From Filimonas effusa (lineage in GTDB: Bacteria > Bacteroidota > Bacteroidia > Chitinophagales > Chitinophagaceae), in assembly GCF_004118675.1 (NCBI RefSeq), contig NZ_SDHZ01000001.1:1488001-1552000 (forward strand): DNA of 64,000 bases, in the 5' to 3' direction. Positions within the stretch are counted from its first letter, which is position 1; every line of letters starts with the position of its first letter. The position numbers and the translations under genes are program-made. Positions 7,687 through 16,378 of this stretch are shown in pieces. The notes beneath the pieces were generated by a model, which saw nothing but the letters and a program-made list of their open reading frames with translations, was not told the origin of the DNA and did not search any database.

Positions 7687-8652
7687 TTAATGTTCCCGTG
7701 CTACCAGGAAGTCGGCCAGCTGAGCCAGGTGAATTTTACGTTTTGAGGTCACCGCCACCGCTTCGAGGTGGTGATGTGCCTGGTTAAGGTATTGTTGTTT
7801 AAGGTTACGTGCCCATTCGTCGACATTACATTCCCTGAAGATAGACAAAACCTGCTGTACTTTACCGGCGGGGTTTTCCTGCATCAAGCGGAGCAGTTTT
7901 TCCTTCCGTGGAGTGTCGGCCACTTCGAGGGCGTGGAGTAAGAGGAAAGTCTTTTTATTCTGGCGGATATCGCCGCCGGGTTCTTTGCCGAATTTTTCCG
8001 GATCGCCGAATGCGTCGAGGTAATCGTCCTGTACCTGGAAGGCGATGCCGAGATTACGACCAAATTCGTAAACATGATGGCAATTACCTTCGCTGGCGCC
8101 GCCGAGGATGGCGCCTGTTTGCAAGCTGGCGGCGAGGAGTACGGATGTTTTCAATTCGATCATCCTGATATATTCCGTCAGTGACACGTTGTTGCGCTGT
8201 TCAAAGTCCATGTCGAGCTGTTGTCCTTCGCAGACCTCTCTAGCGGTTTTATTGAAGAGCTGGAGGATGCGTGGCAGGAAGTTTTTATCGAGGCGCGCGA
8301 GGTACTCGTAGGCGACGATCATCATAACGTCGCCTGTAAGCAGCGCTGTGCTTTCGTTGTATTTTGTATGCACGGTAGGCTGTCCCCTTCTGAGGGTTGC
8401 CTTATCCATGATATCGTCGTGCATAAGGGTGAAGTTATGAAACAGCTCTATAGCTGTAGCTACGTCGTAGGCGTTGGGATGAATTTCTCCGAAGAGTTCA
8501 TTACCCATGAGGCAGGCTGCGGGTCTTATACGTTTACCTCCAATATTAAGGAAATAGTTACCGGGCTCGTATAAAGTGGCCGGTTGTGCCGGAAAATGTG
8601 AAGCGTTGAATTTTTCAGAAAAAATTTCAACCAGTTCTTTAAATGAGTGCAT
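7687..8652 (-). CDS. polyprenyl diphosphate synthase, probably short-chain (GGPP type)
   Basis: A trans-isoprenyl diphosphate synthase (321 residues) that condenses isopentenyl diphosphate with allylic primers. It has the first aspartate-rich motif DDIMD at residues 79-83 and the second, DDYLD, at 209-213. GGKRIRPA near residue 38 is the substrate-phosphate-binding segment. The residue five positions before the first motif is Phe74; in type I GGPP synthases an aromatic residue there limits the product to about C20, so geranylgeranyl diphosphate is more likely than octaprenyl (inference). It is upstream of, and probably cotranscribed with, the permease at 5963-7672. Confidence 0.88.
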   Translation of the reverse strand: MHSFKELVEIFSEKFNASHFPAQPATLYEPGNYFLNIGGKRIRPAACLMGNELFGEIHPNAYDVATAIELFHNFTLMHDDIMDKATLRRGQPTVHTKYNESTALLTGDVMMIVAYEYLARLDKNFLPRILQLFNKTAREVCEGQQLDMDFEQRNNVSLTEYIRMIELKTSVLLAASLQTGAILGGASEGNCHHVYEFGRNLGIAFQVQDDYLDAFGDPEKFGKEPGGDIRQNKKTFLLLHALEVADTPRKEKLLRLMQENPAGKVQQVLSIFRECNVDEWARNLKQQYLNQAHHHLEAVAVTSKRKIHLAQLADFLVAREH

Positions 8653-8667
8653 CCATTAAATTAATGG
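8653..8667. repeat. 15-bp palindrome at the prenyl synthase start
   Basis: CCATTAA, A, TTAATGG: perfect 7-bp arms immediately upstream of the start codon at 8652, at or just after the predicted transcription start. A second inverted repeat, CCTGTT-TC-AACAGG, is at 8695-8708. Either could be an operator or an RNA hairpin. Confidence 0.5.
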
Positions 8668-8670
8668 TGG

Positions 8671-8705
8671 CAAATGTAACGAGATTTGCCCCAACCTGTT
8701 TCAAC
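8671..8705 (-). promoter_or_regulatory. probable promoter of the prenyl synthase-permease operon
   Basis: Minus-strand TACATTTG (8678 to 8671) is an exact -7 match. GTTG (8705 to 8702) lies 23 bases upstream as a one-mismatch -33 element. Confidence 0.45.
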
Positions 8706-8780
8706 AGGACTTGTTCTTTTTCGTTGCGGCGGGCTCCCTGATTTGGCGGATACTGTTAGTGAGATTTGCCGGAATGCGCA

Positions 8781-9857
8781 TCAGCAGAGGGATTGGTAGA
8801 GCGCCAGGTATTCGCGGGCGGCTTTTTCCCAGCTAAAAGAGCGGGCTTTCTGCTGCAAAGATTGGGACATACCGGAGCTGGTTTTGAATTTTTCCATGCC
8901 ATTTTTAAAGGTGAGGGTCATATGTTCCGGTTCAAAAGAGCGGAAATAGAAGCCCAGGTCACCTGCTATTTCGGGAATAGATGTTCTATCGGACAGGAAT
9001 ACGGGTTTACCGAAATACATGGCTTCTACGATGGGGATGCCGAAGCCTTCGGCCAGAGAGGGATGCAGGAATGCGTTACAATTCTTAAAATACCAGGCCC
9101 GGTCTTCGTCGGAGACGGTGCCGATAATGTGCAGGCGGTTGCTGATGCCCAGTTCTACCGCTTTCTGGCGCATTGCTTCAACATAATCCTGGTCGTCGAT
9201 TTTACCAGCCAGGACCAGTTCGTATTCAGGGGTTTCTTTTAACAATGGCAGCAGCACATGGTAATTTTTTTTACTGTTCAAATAGCCGATACCGAAGAGA
9301 AAGGGCTTGCGTGGCGTATAAGCCCGGGGGGTAAGAGGCATGGTGTTATCCACATTTACGCCGTTATGAATCACCCGCACAAGTTTATTTCCCACATCAC
9401 AGTTATTGAGAACGTCCTGTTTAGTAAATTCAGAGATACAAACTATGGCGTCACTTTTGCTGATATTATTTTGAACATGTTCCAGGTTTTGCTGTTGTTT
9501 GCTTAGCGGCTTTCCTTCGTGAAGAAAGTTAAGGTCATGAATAGTGAGTACCAGCTTCGTGTTCCTGTTCTTTTGTACTGCGGGCATGATGCGTCCCATT
9601 TGGAAAGGAGCATGCCAGACCTTACAATCGTTGAGGAAGGCCCTGAAATAAGGGAGTTTATGCCATTTGCTTTTAACGATATGGATACCGGGAGCACCAA
9701 AGGCAGTTTGTTGTGATGGCGGTACATAGAAGTTCATCGGCTCCTGGTTTTGCTTAGCCAGCAGTTGATTTATATGGAGGCCGAGGTTGAGGCAATAGTA
9801 ATAAAGCCCGGAATACGGGAAGCGCATGGGATCACAATCAAGAATAATTTTAGCCAT
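8781..9857 (-). CDS. GT4-like glycosyltransferase
   Basis: A 358-residue cytosolic GT-B-fold glycosyltransferase of the GT1/GT4 superfamily. It starts MAKIILDCDPMRFPYSGLYYY, where GLY marks the nucleotide-sugar enzyme's first strand-loop. IVCISEFTKQDVL and NGVNVD (middle) and LFGIGYLNSKKNYHVLL start the C-terminal Rossmann domain. HPSLAEGFGIPIVEAM carries the E-x7-E motif (about residues 272-287) that binds the donor sugar nucleotide. Donor and acceptor are unknown. It is paralogous to, and divergently transcribed from, the glycosyltransferase at 10045, sharing a 187-bp intergenic region. The MsbA-type exporter beyond suggests a role in lipid-linked or surface glycans (inference). Confidence 0.85.
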   Translation of the reverse strand: MAKIILDCDPMRFPYSGLYYYCLNLGLHINQLLAKQNQEPMNFYVPPSQQTAFGAPGIHIVKSKWHKLPYFRAFLNDCKVWHAPFQMGRIMPAVQKNRNTKLVLTIHDLNFLHEGKPLSKQQQNLEHVQNNISKSDAIVCISEFTKQDVLNNCDVGNKLVRVIHNGVNVDNTMPLTPRAYTPRKPFLFGIGYLNSKKNYHVLLPLLKETPEYELVLAGKIDDQDYVEAMRQKAVELGISNRLHIIGTVSDEDRAWYFKNCNAFLHPSLAEGFGIPIVEAMYFGKPVFLSDRTSIPEIAGDLGFYFRSFEPEHMTLTFKNGMEKFKTSSGMSQSLQQKARSFSWEKAAREYLALYQSLC

Positions 9858-9888
9858 AGACTGATTCAGGAGTACGCAATAAAGAGAC

Positions 9889-9896
9889 CAAAACTA
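9889..9896 (-). promoter_or_regulatory. candidate -7 element for the 8781-9857 glycosyltransferase
   Basis: Minus-strand TAGTTTTG matches TAnnTTTG exactly, 31 bases before the ATG. There is no good -33 element at 17-23 bases. Confidence 0.3.
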
Positions 9897-10044
9897 AAGA
9901 GAAGTGCATCAAAGCGTATGCAAGGTGCGAAAGAAAGTCTGAAAAAATTATTTATCATTCCGTGCAACGGATACCAAAAACTAATTGTCAGCGTTCTATT
10001 ATTTATATTGAATAGAGCCCTTTTACTTACAACACGCAGCAAGC

Positions 10045-11103
10045 ATGAAGAAAATCGTATTTGATTGTGAACGCATGAAGTATGCCAGTACGGGTTTATA
10101 TCATTTTTCGTTAAACCTGGGCAGTGCATTGATGAAGAAGGCTATCGAGGGAGAAGAGGCATTAACATTCTTTGTTCCTCCTAATGCTATAGGTGCGTTT
10201 GGAAAAGATCTATCCTATCTCAAGCAGCATTCGTTACAAAAGCTGTATCTCCCTTCTTTAAAGGAGTTTGACATATGGCATGCTACGTACCAGAGTTCGG
10301 ATTACGTTCCGAGGCGGAATAAGAAGATAAAGGTGGTATTGAGCATTCATGATCTTAATTTTTTTTATGAAAACAAGTCTGAGAAAAAGAGAGAGAAGTA
10401 TCTGCGGCATTTGCAGCAAAATGTAGATCGCAGTGATGCCATCATATGCATTTCTGATTTTTGCAGGCAGGATGTGTTACAACATTGTGATACCCATGGC
10501 AAGCCTGTTCATGTTATTTATAATGGCACCAATTCATTAAAGGCTCCTGCGTTGACGCAATTATCGTACAAGCCCAAGAAGCCTTTCCTGTTTTCACTTG
10601 GCAGCATTTGCAGGAAGAAAAACTTTCATGTGTTGTTACAGTTGCTGACCCAGAACAATGGCCTGGAGCTGATCATAGCCGGCCGGCCTGACGACCTGGA
10701 TTATCTCGAGTACATTCGTCAATCGGCGCAGCAGCTTAAGGTAGCGGAGTATCTGCGGATCCTCGGTCCTATCAATGAGCATGAGAAGTCGTGGTATTAC
10801 AGCAATTGTTATGCATTTGCCTTTCCTTCTATTGCCGAAGGTTTTGGGTTACCGGTAGCGGAGGCCATGTCTGTTGGCAAGCCTGTTTTTTTATCGGATA
10901 AAACGGCGTTACCTGAAATAGGAAGGAATATGGCATTCTATTTCCGTGATTTCAGTGCGGATCATATGCAGAATGTATTCCTGTCGGGGATGGAGGAATA
11001 TATCAGGAACGACATGCATACGGCGATCAGGGAGCACGGTGCTTCGTTCAGTTGGGATAAGGCTGCCGGGGAATATATGGAAGTATATCGTTCTCTTTAC
11101 TAA
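10045..11103 (+). CDS. GT4-like glycosyltransferase, paralogue of the divergent neighbour
   Basis: A 352-residue GT-B glycosyltransferase. It aligns along its length with the 8781-9857 protein: MKKIVFDCERMKYASTGLYHF at the N-terminus, IICISDFCRQDVLQHCD in the middle, and FPSIAEGFGLPVAEAM with the donor-binding E-x7-E motif near residue 270. Both end in a near-identical FSWDKAA-EYxxxYxSL segment, so they arose by duplication and inversion. The two differ enough that they probably use different acceptors or donors (inference). It is followed 60 bp later by the MsbA-type transporter on the same strand, which has its own promoter-like sequence. Confidence 0.85.
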   Translation: MKKIVFDCERMKYASTGLYHFSLNLGSALMKKAIEGEEALTFFVPPNAIGAFGKDLSYLKQHSLQKLYLPSLKEFDIWHATYQSSDYVPRRNKKIKVVLSIHDLNFFYENKSEKKREKYLRHLQQNVDRSDAIICISDFCRQDVLQHCDTHGKPVHVIYNGTNSLKAPALTQLSYKPKKPFLFSLGSICRKKNFHVLLQLLTQNNGLELIIAGRPDDLDYLEYIRQSAQQLKVAEYLRILGPINEHEKSWYYSNCYAFAFPSIAEGFGLPVAEAMSVGKPVFLSDKTALPEIGRNMAFYFRDFSADHMQNVFLSGMEEYIRNDMHTAIREHGASFSWDKAAGEYMEVYRSLY

Positions 11104-11128
11104 TAATACGTGAAAAAGCCTTAATATT

Positions 11129-11159
11129 ATTGACCCAAAGACAGTTATAATTATTTTCG
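11129..11159 (+). promoter_or_regulatory. probable promoter of the MsbA-type exporter
   Basis: ATTG at 11129-11132, a 19-base spacer and TATTTTCG at 11152-11159, each one base off consensus. The ATG is only four bases later (11164), so the transcript would be leaderless or nearly so. Confidence 0.4.
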
Positions 11160-11163
11160 TTAC

Positions 11164-12999
11164 ATGAAAGTTTATCGCCGGTTACTAGCATACGCACGTC
11201 CATTCAGCAAGTTCGTGGTCCCCTTCTTTATTTTTACATTGATAGGAGTTTTTTTTAGTGTTTTCCAGTTTGCCCTGATCATTCCCCTGCTCAACTTTCT
11301 TTTTGATCCCGTGAATACTGCTGATGCAGCTAAATATGCGACGGCTCCGGAGTTCAGGGTATCCTCCTCATTCTTTAAAGATTATTTTTATTATTTAATA
11401 TATCATTTCAAGACAAGCAACCCGATACATGCTCTTTATTTTCTTGCCGGGATGATTGTAACATCTGTGATCATGGCCAACATATGCCGTTACCTGGCAC
11501 AACGTTGCCTGATAAGCACGCGGACGTTACTGGTTAAGAGGTTACGTGAAGCATTGTTTGAAAAGATCAACCATCTTCATCTTGGTTTTTTCACCAAGGA
11601 GCATAAGGGTGATATCATAGCAAGATTGAACGGTGACGTATATGGTATAGAGAGCGCTGCTGCGAGCTCGCTCGAGGTGTTGTTCAAGGAGCCTTATGTT
11701 ATGATAGGTTATTTTATTGCATTATTTGCGATTTCGGCGAAGCTGACCCTGTTCACACTTATCATTATACCCGTTTCGGCAGTGGCGATCGCTGCGGTGA
11801 CCAAGAAGTTAAAGAAGGAAGCCAGTGAGGTGCAGGCATCTGCCGGCAAATTGCTGACGATCATAGATGAAACTTTGCTGGGCATGCGTATTATCAGGGC
11901 GTTCAACGCTACAGGTTTTATATTAAAGCGTTTCAGCCAGGAAAATGATTTTTACCGCCAGGCGAGTTTAGCTTCTTTTGCCAGAAGAGAGCTTGCTCCT
12001 TCGTTTTCGGAAGCTGCGGGCGTTATGGTTGTGGCGTGTATTCTCGTGTATGGCGGCAGCCTGGTACTTGCCAATAACGGCGGTTTACAAGCTGGTGCTT
12101 TCATTGCGTTCATTGCGATCTTTTCGCAGGTGATACGTCCGGCCAAAGCCATAGTAGTAGCGCTTTCGAACATACAAGCGGGGCAGGCATCGGGCGAGCG
12201 TATACTTGAGATACTTGACAAACCTGTTGAGATAGAAGACAGTCCGAATGCGGTACCGTTACCGGCTTTTACCGATAAGATAGAATTACGGGATGTTTAT
12301 TTTGGTTATGGCGAAAGGCTGGTATTACAGCATATAAACCTTACGATACAAAAGGGTAAGACCGTGGCGCTGGTAGGGCCTTCGGGTGTAGGGAAATCGA
12401 CTATCGCCGACCTGGTGCCCCGTTTTTATGAGGCTACGGGTGGAGAAGTGCTTATTGATGGAAAAAATGTGAAAGAGTATACGATGGAATCGTTGCGCAG
12501 TCATATGAGCTTTGTGACGCAGGAGATCATACTGTTCAATGACAGCATCTTCAACAATATTGCCCTGGGCCGTCCTGACGCCAAGATGGAAGATGTGATA
12601 CATGCTGCCAAGGTTGCCAATGCGCATGACTTTATCATGGAGACAGAAAATGGTTATGATACCAATATCGGGGACAGGGGGATCCGTTTATCGGGTGGTC
12701 AGCGTCAGCGTTTGAGTATCGCGAGGGCTGTATTCAAGAACCCATCGATATTGATATTGGATGAGGCCACTTCGGCGCTCGATACGGAATCGGAAAAGTC
12801 GGTACAAGAAGCGTTGAACAATCTTATGCAAGGGCGTACTACGCTGGTGATCGCTCACCGTTTAAGTACTATCAAGGAAGCCGATGAAATCATTATTATG
12901 CAGGAAGGCCGTATTGTAGAGCGTGGCAGTCATGATGAGCTGATACAATCGGAGGAAAGTATTTATCACAGGCTTACCAAGTTGCAGAAGATTGCATAG
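11164..12999 (+). CDS. MsbA-type ABC exporter (half-transporter, TM plus ATPase)
   Basis: A 611-residue ATP-driven exporter that acts as a homodimer in the inner membrane. Residues 1-330 form the type I exporter transmembrane domain with six hydrophobic segments. The ATPase follows: Walker A GPSGVGKST near 400-408, Q-loop FVTQE, signature LSGGQRQR near 509, Walker B ILILDEAT near 527, and the H-loop IAHRLSTI. In this phylum such proteins usually flip lipid A core or other lipid-linked glycans, and the glycosyltransferases just upstream fit that. A multidrug role cannot be excluded from sequence. A bidirectional terminator separates it from rnr. Confidence 0.87.
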   Translation: MKVYRRLLAYARPFSKFVVPFFIFTLIGVFFSVFQFALIIPLLNFLFDPVNTADAAKYATAPEFRVSSSFFKDYFYYLIYHFKTSNPIHALYFLAGMIVTSVIMANICRYLAQRCLISTRTLLVKRLREALFEKINHLHLGFFTKEHKGDIIARLNGDVYGIESAAASSLEVLFKEPYVMIGYFIALFAISAKLTLFTLIIIPVSAVAIAAVTKKLKKEASEVQASAGKLLTIIDETLLGMRIIRAFNATGFILKRFSQENDFYRQASLASFARRELAPSFSEAAGVMVVACILVYGGSLVLANNGGLQAGAFIAFIAIFSQVIRPAKAIVVALSNIQAGQASGERILEILDKPVEIEDSPNAVPLPAFTDKIELRDVYFGYGERLVLQHINLTIQKGKTVALVGPSGVGKSTIADLVPRFYEATGGEVLIDGKNVKEYTMESLRSHMSFVTQEIILFNDSIFNNIALGRPDAKMEDVIHAAKVANAHDFIMETENGYDTNIGDRGIRLSGGQRQRLSIARAVFKNPSILILDEATSALDTESEKSVQEALNNLMQGRTTLVIAHRLSTIKEADEIIIMQEGRIVERGSHDELIQSEESIYHRLTKLQKIA

Positions 13000-13032
13000 C
13001 TGGCTGGAATTGCCTGAGATAGCTAATATAAG

Positions 13033-13071
13033 AAGGGCTTTACTTACTGTTTCGTAGTTTGTAAAGCCCTT
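13033..13071. terminator. bidirectional terminator between the ABC exporter and rnr
   Basis: AAGGGCTTTAC (13033-13043) and GTAAAGCCCTT (13061-13071) give an 11-bp stem between two convergent genes. Short T-containing tails are present on both strands (GCTCATTTT on plus, CTTATATT on minus). Confidence 0.7.
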
Positions 13072-13093
13072 GCTCATTTTATAAGCCTTGTTT

Positions 13094-16000
13094 TTATTTC
13101 TTACGCTTCTTTACAGGAGCTGCCGCTTTCTTTTTAGCGGGTGTTTTGGAAGCAACGGTTTTAGCGGTTCCGCCGGTGACCTGTTTGGGTTTGGCGGATT
13201 TAGCTTTGCTGTTATTTCCTGTTTTTCCAGGTGCTGCGGGCTTGTTTGGTACAGCCGCTTTTTTTGTTGCTTTTCCTGTAGTGGTTTTGCCGGGTGCTGT
13301 TTTATTTGCTGCTGTTTTATTTGCTGCGGTGTTGTTTGCTGCCGCGGTTTTGGCGGGCACAGTGGGTTTGTTCACTGCAACTTTTTTAACAGGGGCAACA
13401 GGCTTACCTACTTTGGTGGCATTGCCCGATACAGCCGGCTTTTTTACCGTTGTTGTTTTAACCGGTGCAACAGGTTTAGCTGTCTTCGTGGTTTTTGCGG
13501 CTTTGCCGGTTGTTTTTGTATTGCCTGTTTTCGTGGCTTTGCCGGTTGCTTTTACATTACCCCCTGAGGCTTTAACGGCAACACTGGATTTGCCTGTTAC
13601 AGCGGCTTTACGGGAGGTTGTGTTTGTGCCGGTAACCTTTTTAACGGGAGCAGCCTGTTTAGTTTTCGCTACCGCTTTTTTGGGTGCGACAGACTTTACA
13701 GCAGTTGGCTGCTGCGTTTTTGCAGGCTGTTCTTTTGCCGATGCCTTTTTAGGATTCGTTTTTGCAGGCCGTTCTTTTGCCGACGCTTTTTCAGGAGCGG
13801 CTTTAACAGGCTTATTTATGGCTGTTTCCTTTACAGGTTTAGCTGTTATAGCTTTTCCGGATGCTGATGGCTTTCCGGCGGCGGCTGATGAGGCTTTCGC
13901 AGGAGTTGCTTTTTTAGACATTCCAGGGGCACTGGAGGCCGTTTTAGCCTCACCTGAAGGTGTTATTGCTTTAGCCTTGTTTTGGGGCGCTGTTTTGGCC
14001 GGAGCTGCTTTTTTAGGCGCAGGAACCGCATTAGCTTTAGAAGCGGCTGCGTTGGCTTTAGAAACTGCTGCGTTAGCTGCGGGAGCAGTTGCTTTGGCTT
14101 TAGAAGCGGCTGCGTTGGCTGCGGGAGCAGCTGCTTTAGCTTCAGGAGCGGCTGCGTTTATTTCGGAAGCGGCTGCGTTAGCTTCAGGAGCGATGGCAGC
14201 GTCTTTCGCTTCAGCGGTATGTTCGGGGGCCGGTGCAGCATTTTCGGTTTGGGGGATGTTTTCAGGATCTCCCGGCTCTGCGGTTTGTTGGGCAGCTGGC
14301 CTTGCTTCTTCTGTTTTAGGCTGTGCAGGTGATGGCCTGGAAGCGATGTATTTGGCGGGCGGGCTGGCCACAGTTGCCTGAGGGGTAACGGTTGCTTCTT
14401 CTGTAGCGTGAAGTACCCATTCGTAATCGAGCTGCCTTTTTTCGAGGTTGGCGGCTACCACCCTGATCCTTACTTTGTCGCCCATTCTAAACCTGCGGCC
14501 GCTTCGGAGGCCGTCGAGGCTGTAATCGGCTTCATTGTGCCTGAAATCGTCGTAATCGCTCAGGCTGGTGATATGTACCAGGCCTTCGCATTTATGAGCG
14601 ACTGTTTCGGCCCAGAAGCCAAAGCCGCTTACGCCGCTGATAACAGCTTCAAATTCTTCGCCCAGGTAGCTTTTCATGTATTCTACCTGTTTGTATTTAT
14701 TACCGGAGCGTTCGCATTCCATGGCGGCGCGTTCGCGTTCGCTGCTGTGTTTACATTTCTCTTCCATCTTCTTGTCTACTTCCGGTTTGCCGGCCAGGCA
14801 AGTTTCGACGATACGATGGACCATTACATCGGGGTAACGGCGTATGGGAGAAGTAAAGTGGCAATAATCTTCGAAGCCCAGTCCGTAGTGGCCTATGTTC
14901 TGCGATGTATAAACGGCTTTGGCCATTGTGCGGATACCCAGTTGTTCCAGCACGTGCTGTTCGGGCTTTCCTTTGGCGGCTTCGAGCATGCGGTTAAAGC
15001 TTTCGGCTATTTTTTCCGGGGTACTTATATCGAAAGTATGGCCATACTTGCGGGCGAAGGCGATGAAAGGCGTCAGCTTTTGTTCATCGGGCTGATCGTG
15101 TACGCGGTATGGGAACGGCAGGTCGTTGCCGCCGACCTTGATACGCGACACATAAGCTGCCACAGTGCGGTTGGCAAGCAGCATGAACTCTTCGATGAGC
15201 TGGTGCGCTTCCTTGCTTTCTTTTACGACGATGCCGATGGGTTTTGCATTTTCATCGAGCTTAAAGCGTACTTCCTGTGAAGAGAAGTTGATGGCACCTT
15301 TTGCGAAGCGTTCGCGACGCATTGTTTGTGCAAGATTGTTGAGCAGGAAAATTTCATCGAGGTATTTGCCTTCACCAGATTCAATGATCTCCTGTACGTC
15401 TTCGTAGGTGAAGCGGTGATTGGAGTGGATCACAGTTTTACCTATCCAGAACTCTTTGACTTCTGCGTTCTTATTCATCTGGAAGACTGCGGAGAAGCTC
15501 ATTTTATCTTCATGCGGCCTCAGGGAGCAAAGTTCATTGGATATTCTTTCGGGCAGCATAGGGTTGACCCTATCGGGCATATAGACAGATGTAGCCCTGC
15601 GATAGGCTTCATCGTCGAGGGCGCTACCTGGTTCAACATAGTGGCTTACATCGGCGATGTGCACTCCTATTTCGTACCAGCCGTTTGGCAGCAGCCTCAG
15701 GGAGAGCGCGTCGTCGAAGTCTTTAGCGTCGACGGGGTCTATTGTAAACGTCAGCACATCGCGGAAGTCCTTTCTTTTATCGATATCGGACTGGCTGATG
15801 CTATCGGGGAGGCGTTCAGCTTCTTCCATCACCTCATCGGGGAAAGAAAGCGAGAAGCCGTTGCTGGCAAGGATCTCTTTCATTGCCAGGTCGTTTTCAT
15901 TGGTGGCGTCCATAGTGGTAACCACCTCACCTACCGGCTTTTTATCGTCCTTATCCCATTTGATCATGCGCACGACCACTTTGTCTTTGTTTTTTGCGCC

Positions 16001-16378
16001 GTTGATACGATCGAGTGGGACGTAGATATCCGGCATAGGGCGTTCGCCGTCGACAACGACGAAAGCGAAGTTGGCAGCCATTTGCAGGGTTCCTATGAAT
16101 TCGGTTTGCTTGCGGCTCACCACTTCTGTAATACGACCTTCTTTTCGTCCGCTGCGCAGGTTTTCACGAATGACTTTGACCCTAACTGTATCTCCGTGGA
16201 GTGCATTGTTAAAGTCGCCGGGGCGTACCAATACATCTCCGCTGCCATCGGCAATGACGACATAACCGATTCCGGAGCGGGTAATTTCGAGGGTACCCTT
16301 GCTCAGGAGATGTTGTTGGTGATGTTGTGTTGCCTTTCCTTTTCCGGTCTTGTGTTTGTGATGTTTTTTTCTGCTCAT
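13094..16378 (-). CDS. rnr: ribonuclease R with very long Lys/Ala/Pro-rich C-terminal tail
   Basis: A 3'-to-5' processive exoribonuclease that degrades structured RNA. Residues 1 to about 655 are the RNase R core: a basic N-terminus (KKHHKHKTGKGK), cold-shock OB domains, an RNB catalytic domain with TIDPVDAKDFDDALS (metal-binding aspartates, near residue 215), HIADVSHYV and TSPIRRYPD, and a C-terminal S1 domain ending near KRQLDYEWVLHA. Residues about 656-1094 are low complexity, first acidic/Pro/Ala then overwhelmingly Ala, Lys, Pro and Thr (AKAAAPAANAA, KASAKEQPAKT, KKKAAAPVKKRKK). Bacteroidota RNase R proteins are usually about 700 residues, so this tail is an addition of roughly 400. It overlaps the lpxK stop by four bases (ATGA), implying translational coupling. 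Confidence 0.9.
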   Translation of the reverse strand: MSRKKHHKHKTGKGKATQHHQQHLLSKGTLEITRSGIGYVVIADGSGDVLVRPGDFNNALHGDTVRVKVIRENLRSGRKEGRITEVVSRKQTEFIGTLQMAANFAFVVVDGERPMPDIYVPLDRINGAKNKDKVVVRMIKWDKDDKKPVGEVVTTMDATNENDLAMKEILASNGFSLSFPDEVMEEAERLPDSISQSDIDKRKDFRDVLTFTIDPVDAKDFDDALSLRLLPNGWYEIGVHIADVSHYVEPGSALDDEAYRRATSVYMPDRVNPMLPERISNELCSLRPHEDKMSFSAVFQMNKNAEVKEFWIGKTVIHSNHRFTYEDVQEIIESGEGKYLDEIFLLNNLAQTMRRERFAKGAINFSSQEVRFKLDENAKPIGIVVKESKEAHQLIEEFMLLANRTVAAYVSRIKVGGNDLPFPYRVHDQPDEQKLTPFIAFARKYGHTFDISTPEKIAESFNRMLEAAKGKPEQHVLEQLGIRTMAKAVYTSQNIGHYGLGFEDYCHFTSPIRRYPDVMVHRIVETCLAGKPEVDKKMEEKCKHSSERERAAMECERSGNKYKQVEYMKSYLGEEFEAVISGVSGFGFWAETVAHKCEGLVHITSLSDYDDFRHNEADYSLDGLRSGRRFRMGDKVRIRVVAANLEKRQLDYEWVLHATEEATVTPQATVASPPAKYIASRPSPAQPKTEEARPAAQQTAEPGDPENIPQTENAAPAPEHTAEAKDAAIAPEANAAASEINAAAPEAKAAAPAANAAASKAKATAPAANAAVSKANAAASKANAVPAPKKAAPAKTAPQNKAKAITPSGEAKTASSAPGMSKKATPAKASSAAAGKPSASGKAITAKPVKETAINKPVKAAPEKASAKERPAKTNPKKASAKEQPAKTQQPTAVKSVAPKKAVAKTKQAAPVKKVTGTNTTSRKAAVTGKSSVAVKASGGNVKATGKATKTGNTKTTGKAAKTTKTAKPVAPVKTTTVKKPAVSGNATKVGKPVAPVKKVAVNKPTVPAKTAAANNTAANKTAANKTAPGKTTTGKATKKAAVPNKPAAPGKTGNNSKAKSAKPKQVTGGTAKTVASKTPAKKKAAAPVKKRKK
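13700..14200. repeat. imperfect tandem repeats encoding the RNase R tail
   Basis: Several repeat families are nested here. A 21-base block starting TTAGAAGCGGCTGCG occurs at 14037-14057 and again at 14100-14120, a 63-bp period. A 42-bp unit containing GTTCTTTTGCCGA encodes the repeated KASAKE(R/Q)PAKT near 13720-13800. Periods are multiples of three, so the frame is kept and the tail can grow or shrink by slippage. Confidence 0.7.

Noticed and set aside
13146-14381. 411-codon plus-strand reading frame opposite the RNase R tail
   Set aside because: It is the antisense of a GC-biased Ala/Lys repeat region; the product is only Ala, Val, Leu, Phe and Gly repeats with no start context. RNase R on the minus strand is recognisable.
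14408-15280. 290-codon plus-strand frame opposite RNase R
   Set aside because: Shadow frame, no motif.
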